A DNA stretch of 13,547 bases, from positions 1,228,631 to 1,242,177 of the forward strand of contig NC_090621.1 in the NCBI RefSeq assembly GCF_004359215.1. The letters run 5' to 3'. The number at the start of each line of letters is the position of its first letter. Position 1 is the first letter of the stretch. Source of the stretch: Bremia lactucae. Lineage: Eukaryota > Oomycota > Peronosporomycetes > Peronosporales > Peronosporaceae. Below the pieces are notes generated by a model that saw only the letters and a program-made list of their open reading frames with translations, made no database searches and was not told where the DNA came from. Of this stretch, positions 1-6,406 are shown piece after piece. The position numbers and the translations under genes were made by a program.

Positions 1-92
1 ATAATATCCTCCAAATATTATCTACCTTTTAGGTAATATATTAATTAACAACCTTTAAGTGTTAATTTCATGTAACGATACATCCCGTTACA
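1..92 (-). repeat. LTR-1 retrotransposon LTR, 5' end only, minus strand, cut by window edge
   Basis: The reverse complement begins TGTAACGGGATGTATCG and continues through the same sequence as the first 92 bases or so of the LTR at 4478-4928, including the AT-rich ATATTA..TAGATAATAT inverted repeat. The LTR's first base (the T of TG) is at position 92 and the rest lies left of the window. Which LTR of an element this is, or whether it is solo, cannot be told. Confidence 0.85.
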
Positions 93-784
93 CTATGCTT
101 ATCAGACGAGCTTTTCATGGGTACTTCATATATATTCTTATCGATGCAAAGCGTGCTCGGAGTTCTTTGCTCTGAGTTTTGCACAAAAGTGTTGCAGTCA
201 GAGGCTTTCAAGCTAGAGGTTCCAATCAGTTTCTTGTCTCGACGTGTGATGATTTCGACGCCTTTCGGTGACCAATTCGTATGATCGATTACTAAAAGGA
301 CGGGCATTGCTTTAATGCTGGCTCGTATCTTGACATTTTTCGAAAGGTGTGCCTCGATTGCTCGCTCTTCGATGGTGGCAATAATTATAATGCGACTATG
401 CAATCCTTTTAGTATAGCACGTCGAATGGACTGACTTTCTTCTACTATGGCGATAGGAGCGACTTTGATCATAACTCTTTTGACTACGGCTTCAAAACTC
501 CGACGTCCACGATAGAGTAGGGAGAAGAGGGCTATGCGAACGTCTGCATCAATGGCATTGTCGCCTTATCGAATCTGCATAGCGTCGCAGGTTCATTTCT
601 CGGTGTAAATATGAATACAAACCTCCGACCGGCATTAGAATTGAAGACTCCAACATTTATTGTTCATCTAAACGAAGACTAATGGCCAATTTATTGGATC
701 AGGTTCTTCTGAGAGTTATGCTTTACACGCGAAGCAACATCATTTCTGTAAGCACTTGCTCCATTCGATGACTTGATCGCGATT
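93..784 (-). repeat. Unrecognised decayed repeat ('block'), copy A
   Basis: This stretch is a direct repeat of about 2795-3500 (copy B), and part of it recurs inverted at 8560-8830 (copy C). The minus strand has a 134-codon open stretch (68-472) whose wording recurs in copy B, for example NVKIRASI, NWSPK and TRRDKKLIG. Parts of the plus strand are also open in copy B (3225-3431), so the true coding strand is not settled. I do not recognise the protein. Frame changes near 540-600 and stops show it is dead. In all three copies the block sits directly upstream of the start of LTR-2, so it may be retroelement-internal sequence or host sequence that was duplicated together with the LTR. Confidence 0.6.
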
Positions 785-917
785 TTCACCTGTGTCGGTT
801 TAGGGTACGGTTTTTATTAAGAAGTTATTTCCCGAAAAGTAAAAAAAAACATCACTTTTAAAAAATATATTTAAAAATTATCCCATCAAAATTTGCTTTC
901 GCAAATCTTTTTTTGAT
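785..917. other. AT-rich spacer unique to block copy A, with a stem-loop
   Basis: Copies B and C carry about 600 bases between the block and LTR-2; copy A instead has this 133-base AT-rich stretch with A- and T-runs. It includes an imperfect hairpin at about 885-920 in which ATCAAAA-ATTTGC pairs with GCAAAT..TTTTGAT. No gene is visible. The stretch is either a deletion scar or filler DNA. Confidence 0.45.
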
Positions 918-1450
918 GTGTAACGCGGTTTACCGTTATATAGCTATTGTTTTCTAAAAGAGTAATAATGAATATTATGTTCTATAAAGGAAATAAGCAA
1001 AGAAGTACAAATAATGATCTTAAATAATTTTTTGACATAAGAGTTCCCAATATTACCAAAATTGGTAATACTGACGCAATAAAAGTTAGTTCTATTGATT
1101 AATTGATTTAAGTTAAAATTACCCCGCCAATCGTCACAAGACACGATTGGGTGGTGCGAGAGTAGGCGCCAAAAATAGTAAGTTATTAATATAATAAAGT
1201 TAGCAGTAGATAGAAGATCGTTACGTAGGAGCCTAAAATATTATTATAGTTTCACTTTTCTTTAATTGAAGCCTTAGTCTAGACCCTAGAAGCTGAATTC
1301 CCTTAGCGTCATAGAAACCTTCCTCTTAAGCTTTGTGTACGTGAAGTTTCGAGGCACATCACCGTCACTGTAAGCAGTGTGGGTTGACTGGAACTGCGGA
1401 GGATGCGGATCCGACGCTGTTGCGAAATCGCAACTGTGAGGTGGATTGTA
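918..1450 (+). repeat. LTR-2 (gypsy-type LTR related to LTR-1), followed by gag debris; right end uncertain
   Basis: It starts TGTAACGCGGTTTACCG, matching 4109 (TGTAAAGCGGTGTAACG) and, inverted, the end at 7883. It shares with those copies the CCCCGCCAATCGTC..AAGACACGATT segment, GTAGGCGCCAAAAA and AGCCTTAGTCTAGACCCTA. Beyond about 1310 it resembles the 3' half of LTR-1 (CTTCCTCT, GTGTACGTGAA, GGCAC, AAGCAGTG), so the two LTR families are related. No clean CCCGTTACA end or TGG primer site was found, so the right boundary near 1450 is an estimate. The position before a gag-like reading frame fits a 5' LTR. Confidence 0.6.
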
Positions 1451-1766
1451 ATAAAAACGGTCAAGACCAGTAGGTGCGGAGCGCCCTACTGGTTTAGCAA
1501 CGCTAAAAGAATTTGCAGGCCTTTTGACGATAGTCGCTCCTCACACACAAACATTGTGTGTAGCTTCCCCAGATGATGGCAGCTGCACGGATCAGTGTAG
1601 CTGTCAGTAAGGCAAATTATTTCAGTAGACGCTAATGCTTCTACTGCAAGAAATATATCAACGCCTTCTTCCATTGGAGGTGACTGGAATATATCATGTA
1701 TTGATGACATTGCAGGTGACTGGTCCAAGTCACCTGTATAGCCAGTGGCGATTGAGAAGACCGCCA
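1451..1766 (+). other. Leader and 5' gag region of a dead gypsy element, hairpin-rich
   Basis: This stretch lies between LTR-2 and recognisable gag. It contains three perfect short hairpins: ACCAGTAGG/CCTACTGGT (1466-1474 and 1485-1493), ACACACAA/TTGTGTGT (1543-1550 and 1554-1561) and CAGGTGACT/AGTCACCTG (1713-1721 and 1728-1736). By position it should hold the gag N-terminus, but I could not align it to the gag at 4979. Open stretches on both strands here do not resemble any protein I know. Confidence 0.45.
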
Positions 1767-2321
1767 AATTACCGGGGGCCGAAAGGTCAAAAATTGAAGT
1801 CTCTAAGTTTTAAGGCAGTTGAAGGCAATTTTCTTTTAAGATGATTCGTCGAATTAGATGACACCATTGAAGCTGAACGTATCAGTGTTGATGCGACGAA
1901 ATTGAAGTTTAGCATTTCCAACTTGACCGGACGTGCCAAAATATTGGGCCTTGGGGATCAAGCTTCACGACCCATTAGTCTTCGGGTCGTATGAAGTCTT
2001 ACAGACCCAGCTCAGGCAAATACATGAGCGCCACGTGCCGTATTTAGGGCTCGAGCCGAGCTCCTGGAATTGAAGCAGGGAATGCGTGACAATTACGCTT
2101 ATGCCCAACATACACAATACCTGGTCAGTTGTATCATGAGCCATCCAATCGATGCACAAATACAGGTGACTTTATTTGTTAGAGATCTTGCAGATAAAAC
2201 TTCCAAGACATGCCTCTTCCGGCTTGCTTTTGCGATTTTTATAGCGGAACAGGTGGACTTCAGTCTTAAGGCTACTCTGGGGCTTTTCGTCCTCCGAAAC
2301 GACAAGATAACGGAGGTATAG
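1767..2321 (+). pseudogene. gag: Ty3/gypsy gag fragment, broken
   Basis: Read on the plus strand this follows the Gag of the element at 12698-13547: FVELDD at 1845-1862, LTGRAK, then after a frame change near 1955 LHDPLVFGSYE (compare LRDPYVFGSLE), and after another change near 2050 ELLELKQGMRDNYAYAQH (compare ELLKLNQGKRDVHVYAQH). The last part is open to a stop at 2319-2321. The segment corresponds to the retrotransposon Gag capsid domain. An in-frame TGA at 1842-1844 and at least two frame changes mean no intact Gag can be made. Divergence from the element-2 Gag is high, which fits a separate subfamily driven by LTR-2. Confidence 0.75.
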
Positions 2322-2530
2322 AACCTACTAGCGAACCTACAGTGCTAACGATGAAGGTGAGGTGCCTCGATTAATTCACATACACGAAGCGGGGAAGGTT
2401 TTTAGTAGCTAAGAAGTCTTATTTAGTAAGGATTAATACAAAAGCTTGAGTGTAGGGGAAAACTAAAGCTGTATCAATATAACCAATTCATTTTTAGCGA
2501 TTTATATCCACTGTCTTTAATATGTTAATA
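2322..2530. other. No gene seen; possibly degraded outer part of an inverted LTR-2
   Basis: This is about 200 bases after the gag stop with no open frame of note. Its right part (from about 2460) weakly resembles the outer part of LTR-2 on the minus strand, so it may be the older remainder of the LTR fragment that follows. Nothing else is supported. Confidence 0.35.
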
Positions 2531-2700
2531 AAGTAATTATGCAATGCGCCTCCTTGCGCACCGCCTAATCAATTCTTGAACGTTTGGCGGGATTAGTCAA
2601 AGTTTAAATTAAATTCAATTAATCAACAGAACCTATATCTTATCGCGTTAGTATTACAAAATTTGGTATATTTGGAATTTTTAAGTAACAATTAATAACA
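2531..2700 (-). repeat. LTR-2 fragment, minus strand
   Basis: On the plus strand it reads GCGCACCGCCTAATC, TTTGGCGGGATTA, CAATTAATCAACAGAAC and TTTGGTATATTTGG. These correspond in order to the reverse complement of LTR-2 at 4109-4340 (GCGCACCGCCTAATCG, ATTGGCGGGGTTA, CAATCAATCAAGAGAAC, TTTTGGTAATATTGG). It is clearly older than the other copies. Together with the LTR-2 at 4109 it flanks block copy B in inverted orientation. Confidence 0.65.
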
Positions 2701-2829
2701 TAAATGCGTTCGTGCCCCCCCCAAAAAATGCATTTTTACATGAGTAATATTGGTATTACATTCGTAATCTTATCTCCTCCTCGTCACCAACAATCATTTC
2801 GTCGTAACGAGCTTCTTCCTTTTCTAAAG

Positions 2830-3490
2830 TAGTCTGGCTCAACTACACAAGATAATCAAGAATATTCTTGGCCGATGCCAAGCGTGCTCGGAGTTCTTTG
2901 TTCCGTGTCTTGCACAAAAGCTTCTAAGCTAGAGCTTCCAATCAGTTTTTTGTCTCGACGTGTCATGATTTTGACGCTTTTCGGTGACCAATTCGAACAA
3001 TTAATTGCTGAAAGGACACACTTTGCTCGAATGCTGGCTCGTATCTTGACATTTTCGTAGTGTGTGCGTCGAATGACGCTCTTCGCTGGTGGCAAAAATA
3101 TAATGCGACTCGGCAATTCTTTTAGAATAGCACGTCGAATGAACTGACTTTCTTCTACTATGGCGATAAAAGCGACTTTGACAATAATTCTCTTGACAAC
3201 GGCTTCAAAACCCCGACGTCTAAGGTGCTACGATCGAGTAGGCAGAAGAAGGCTTTTCGATCGTCTGTTTCGTTGAATGTCGCCTTATCGAGTCTGCATA
3301 GCGTCGCAGGTTCATTTCTCAGTATAAATATGAATACAAACTTTTGGCCGGTACTAGAATTGAAGAACTCAACACTTATTGTTCATTTAAACGAAGACTT
3401 ATGGCCAATTAATTGGATCAGGTCTTTCTAAGAGTTATACTTTACACGCGAACAAACATCATTTTTGTAAGTACTTGCTCCTTTCGATGA
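2830..3490 (-). pseudogene. Unrecognised block gene remnant, copy B
   Basis: The minus strand is open over 2856-3116 and can be followed upstream to about 3215 in the same frame (FEAVVKRIIVKVAFIAIVEE, with copy A giving the same words). A frame change near 3240 links it to another open stretch containing TGQKFVFI and NEPATLCRLDKAT. A further stretch at 3428-3646 (72 codons) reads on the same strand. No family is recognised, no catalytic motif is obvious, and the several frames mean it is not functional as it stands. The plus strand is partly open too (2875-3060, 3225-3431), so the strand assignment is tentative. Confidence 0.35.
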
Positions 3491-3808
3491 CTTGATTGCG
3501 ACTGAACTTGCGCTTCCCACATGGTTGATCGTGACTTTTTCGTTGACGTGGCGGTAACTGACTTTGTTGCCTCCGCCGCCACAAACAAGCTTCATTATCT
3601 TCCGGATTCTTGGACGGCGACGTACTCGAAACGTTAAGCTTTTCATTCCGTTTCTATACCAAGCGCGCTGTTGTTTCGGCGTGAAAGTACTCGCTCTTCA
3701 TAGCCTTTATCCGGAATTTAACTACAAAGCAGACAGAACACAGGCGTAAATGTCAAGGTTACGACGTTATCGTAGTCGTGCAGTACGTACATCGCTACGT
3801 TTCGCCAA

Positions 3809-4129
3809 GTGTTTGAGCTTCGTAAATACCGCACGCTATTGTTAGATCCCCTAAGAGGAACACAAGAAGATCTTTCAATAGGTTCTAGGACCCCAGCACG
3901 CGCGAACACGCGGCACTCGAGAAGAGAAACACAGCTGAGGCTTCGGCGGCCACACCCGCAGTGCAATTTATGCACTATTTGCCGATCTTCTGGCCACTTC
4001 GTCCTTCAGCGACTCGACAAACTCCTTCTAGCACAGTCGCGACTTGCGCGAGTGGTCCTGATTGCGCTCGCAGGACTTTTCTTCTCATTAGCTTTATATA
4101 TATGTGTAAAGCGGTGTAACGTTACTTAA
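3809..4129 (+). other. 106-codon open frame of unknown status, conserved in both inverted-repeat arms
   Basis: The frame runs from ATG at 3809 to the TAA inside the first bases of LTR-2. It is rich in Arg and has a hydrophobic stretch near residues 80-97 (LARVV..ALAGLFF..LALYI). The mirror copy at 7860-8180 is also fully open. The opposite strand over 3718-3975 is open as well (85 codons, Cys-rich: HKLHCGCGRR near its start) and is equally kept in the mirror copy. Since the arms are nearly identical, openness in both is weak evidence for coding. No family is recognised. Confidence 0.25.
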
Positions 4130-4477
4130 CTATTATTTTCTACAAGAGTAATAATGAATATTATTTTCTATGACTGGGAATAAGAATAGAAGTACAAATA
4201 GTTATCTCATTACTTATGTGACTTAAGCTTTCCAATATTACCAAAATTGGGATTATTGACGCAATGAAAGTTTGTTCTCTTGATTGATTGATTTGAGTTT
4301 AACTTAACCCCGCCAATCGTCGCAAGACACGATTAGGCGGTGCGCGAGTAGGCGCCAAAAACAGTAGGTTATTAATATCATTAAGTCAGTAGTAGATAGA
4401 AGATAGTTACGAAGAAGCCTAATATATTAATACTGTTTCACATTTCTCCAATTTTAAGCCTTAGTCTAGACCCTAAA
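4109..4477 (+). repeat. LTR-2, 5' part, cut by insertion of an LTR-1 element
   Basis: It begins TGTAAAGCGGTGTAACG and follows copy A (from 918) through TTAGTCTAGACCCTA. Copy A then continues with GAAGCTGAATTCCC, whereas here LTR-1 starts at 4478. The simplest reading is that the LTR-1 element inserted into this LTR-2, so LTR-1 is younger. The missing remainder of LTR-2 was not found in the window. Confidence 0.7.
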
Positions 4478-4928
4478 TGTAACGGGGTGTATCGTTACAT
4501 GAAATTAACACTTAAAGGTTGTTAGTTAATATATTATCTAAAAGGTAGATAATATTTGGAGGAAATTACTTTATATAGTAATATCCTGAATTCTTATTCA
4601 TAAATAGGTATAGGCCATTATGCCTATTTATTCCGCAGACTTATCAGCTGTAGAAGTAATCAAAGAGAGTAACAAGATAAGATAGAGAAGAATTAATTTA
4701 CATGTTTAGTATTAGTTTATAGTTAAGTCAACATTTACAAAGATAGATTAAGAGACACTTAACTATATCAATACAGTTTTCATTTTACCCTCTTAAGTTA
4801 ACTTGTCTTAAGAGAAGTCTTCCTCTATACGTACAGTGTACGTCATCTGAAGGAAGGCACCACTCACAACTGAAGCAGTGTGAAGTGGACTTGTACTGAA
4901 TCAGTACAAGTCGTAGTGCCCCGTTACA
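4478..4928 (+). repeat. LTR-1, 5' LTR of gypsy element 1 (451 bp)
   Basis: The ends form a perfect 10-bp inverted repeat, TGTAACGGGG ... CCCCGTTACA, with the standard TG...CA. A TGG primer-binding site follows after two bases, which fixes it as a 5' LTR. It aligns end to end with the LTR at 12193-12647. Internal perfect inverted repeats include ATATTATCTA/TAGATAATAT near 4530-4555, ACGTAC/GTACGT near 4829-4843 and ACTTGTACTG/CAGTACAAGT at 4889-4911. No TATA box could be fixed with confidence. Confidence 0.9.
4889..4911 (+). promoter_or_regulatory. Conserved hairpin near the 3' end of LTR-1
   Basis: ACTTGTACTG (4889-4898) and CAGTACAAGT (4902-4911) form a perfect 10-bp stem with a 3-nt loop, 17 bases before the LTR end. 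The second element keeps the 9-bp core CTTGTACTG/CAGTACAAG near 12609-12629, and the loop differs (AAT versus AAG). The position would fall in the 5' untranslated leader of the genomic RNA. The role is not known; RNA packaging or control of reverse transcription would be guesses. Confidence 0.55.
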
Positions 4929-4930
4929 CC

Positions 4931-4948
4931 TGGTAGCACTTTGTAGTC
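4931..4948 (+). promoter_or_regulatory. Minus-strand primer-binding site of gypsy element 1
   Basis: TGGTAGCACTTTGTAGTC begins two bases after the LTR and starts with the TGG that pairs with the CCA end of a tRNA. The first 15 bases are identical at 12650 in the second element. The primer would be a tRNA ending GTGCTACCA; I cannot name which one. Confidence 0.75.
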
Positions 4949-4978
4949 CGTCCAAGGACCACATTTCCCACATTTAAC

Positions 4979-5298
4979 ATGGACATGTTAGATGGTAGTG
5001 GGAATACGCATCACGTTTCCCCTGAAAGCTACTCCTTTCTAAGTGATATAGAAAGGAGTGCGGTTGAACGAATGAGTTCGACCGAAGGAAACGATGCAAT
5101 CCTGGCATTACTGTCCAACTTAGACAGAGATGCCCTCCACTCAACCGTCGCCAAGTTCATACAACATGAACTTGACGAGATGAAGGAAAAAGTAGCCTTG
5201 CTGAATCAGCAAGGCTCTCAACAGGCGGAACTGTTGAGATTACAACAGGTACAGACCCCTGTACCTGGGATGACGCAAACGCGTCGTCCCGAAACTCT
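4979..5298 (+). CDS. gag: Gag N-terminal part, gypsy element 1 (interrupted by assembly gap)
   Basis: An ATG at 4979, 31 bases after the primer-binding site, opens a frame of about 106 codons that is uninterrupted up to the N run. It aligns with the second element's Gag from MDMLD through GNTHH, FLSDI, KFIQHELDEMKEKVALLN and VQTP.PGMT. Residues around 57-95 (LHSTVAKF.. to AELLRLQQ) are helical and likely a coiled coil. The family is Ty3/gypsy Gag, the structural protein of the virus-like particle in the cytoplasm. The DNA is a chain of perfect hairpins, and the ATG itself lies in an inverted repeat (4971-4994). Because the element's downstream genes are broken, this is likely an unused relic, although this piece itself is open. 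Confidence 0.8.
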
Positions 5299-5398
5299 NN
5301 NNNNNNNNNNNNNNNNNNNNNNNNNNNNNNNNNNNNNNNNNNNNNNNNNNNNNNNNNNNNNNNNNNNNNNNNNNNNNNNNNNNNNNNNNNNNNNNNNN
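5299..5398. other. Assembly gap (100 N)
   Basis: There are exactly 100 N between gag and integrase. A round 100 is the usual placeholder for a gap of unknown size. A gypsy element should have the rest of Gag, protease, reverse transcriptase, RNase H and the integrase N-terminus here, that is, several kilobases. Statements about what is missing from element 1 therefore depend on this gap. Confidence 0.95.
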
Positions 5399-6175
5399 AG
5401 AGTCGATTACGGCTCCGGATTGTGCCCGTGTCTTTATCGATACGGTATTCAAACTCCATGGGTTACCCCGTGAATTGCTCAAGGATAGAGATCCGAGATT
5501 CACGGCGGAGTCCTGGCAATCCGCGTTCTGATCTCTCGGAACACGGCTGACTATGTCAACATCCGACCACTTAGGAACAAATGGTCAGACGGGACGCGTA
5601 AATCGCGTCCTCGAAAAATACTTCGAGGTTTCGTCCAATCGTATTCGAATTGGAGCGGGTTATTACCGATAATAGAATTCGCCATCAATAATTCGGTGCA
5701 TGCGTCTACAACGCATACACGTTCTTCGTGAATGATTCACGCCATCCACGCATACCCACTCAATTATAGGGGCCTCTAGTTTAAGAGGGGAAGACATGCC
5801 CGAGCAAAACTATCTCTGGCCCATGCTCTCCACGCACCGAAGTTATCAGCGACGCGAATGATGTCGATGTCGAAAAAATCGACATCGAAGACGAGAATGA
5901 TCTCATGGCAGTACGCACAAAACGTACTGAAAAAGACAAAACAAATGAGTCAGCAGAAGAATTTCTGCTGGATCGAGAATTTGTATTCCGTTTCATACAG
6001 GATTCCATTGCTAACGCAGTGGGCCGACAGAAACGGAATGCAGACAAACATGGAAGAGCAAATGTTCATTCATTTAATATTATTGATCTAGTGCTACTCT
6101 CTACGCTAAACTTACTTAAGCGATTAGTCACAAATGTGAGTAGCAGTAAACTACTACCCAAGTTCATTGGGCCTT
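5399..6175 (+). pseudogene. pol: Ty3/gypsy integrase, C-terminal half with GPY/F module, broken
   Basis: From 5406 the frame reads the DDE integrase core: HGLPRELLKDRDPRFTAESW contains the second catalytic Asp, and LGTRLTMSTSDH leads to GQTGRVNRVLE, where the catalytic Glu of the usual QTERVN is Gly (codon 5592-5594). A TGA at 5529-5531 and frame changes near 5620 and 5720 break it. Further on, FAINNSVHASTTHT and, in the frame of 5905, NAVGRQKRNADKHGRANVHSF then LLPKFIGPF (about 6145-6174) give the C-terminal linker and GPY/F module. Integrase joins retroelement cDNA into the host chromosome; this copy cannot. It lies right of the assembly gap and left of a strand flip. Confidence 0.85.
5829..6059 (+). 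repeat. 231-bp direct duplication in integrase tail, copy 1
   Basis: The stretch from TCCACGCACCGAAG to the AGAGC near 6059 recurs 347 bases later at 6176-6406. This copy keeps the linker and the GPY/F approach in one frame. It carries a perfect 10-bp inverted repeat TCGATGTCGA/TCGACATCGA (5864-5873 and 5879-5888) that encodes an acidic VDVEKIDIED motif. Confidence 0.85.
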
Positions 6176-6406
6176 TCCACGCACCGAAGTTATCAGCGAC
6201 GCGAATGATGTCGATGTCGAAGAAATCGACATCGAAGACGACAATGATCTCATGGCAGTACGCACAAAGCGTACTGAAAAAGACAAAACAAATGAGTCAG
6301 CAGAAGAATTTGTGCTAACTTAAGATTCAATAATTCGTTTCGTTCAGGATTCCATTGCTAACGCAGTGGACCGACAGAAACGGAATGCAGACAAACATGA
6401 AAGAGC
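6176..6406 (+). repeat. 231-bp direct duplication in integrase tail, copy 2
   Basis: This is a second copy of 5829-6059, starting immediately after the GPY/F module, so it interrupts the normal C-terminus. It has diverged in the middle (TAA at about 6319-6321, AACTTAAGATTC in place of the copy-1 sequence). It ends where the minus-strand reverse transcriptase segment begins. Confidence 0.85.

Larger units (their letters stand above)
2707..4339 (+). repeat. Left arm of a long inverted repeat (block copy B plus LTR-2 start)
   Basis: Starting at CGTTCGTGCC (2707) and ending at CGATTAGGCG (4339), this 1,633-base stretch is the inverse of 7649-8898. The encoded 106-residue frame at 3809-4129 differs at only four residues from its mirror image at 7860-8180, so the duplication is recent. 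The right arm lacks about 390 bases present here (roughly 2785-3178). Sequence 2795-3500 is also a direct repeat of copy A (93-784). The two arms enclose 4340-7648. Confidence 0.85.

Noticed and set aside
1486..1767. 93-codon minus-strand frame
   Set aside because: It lies opposite the hairpin-rich leader and gag start of the LTR-2 element. No similarity was recognised, and hairpin sequences are open on both strands by symmetry.
2531..4477. A DNA transposon with long terminal inverted repeats (inverted LTR-2 pieces flank block B)
   Set aside because: LTR-2 in copy A is followed by gag and has an LTR-like TG start and similarity to LTR-1, so an LTR origin is better supported. No transposase was recognised.
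4979..5298. Reading the hairpin chain as a CRISPR or other direct-repeat array
   Set aside because: The units are different inverted repeats, not copies of one repeat, and they lie inside gag.
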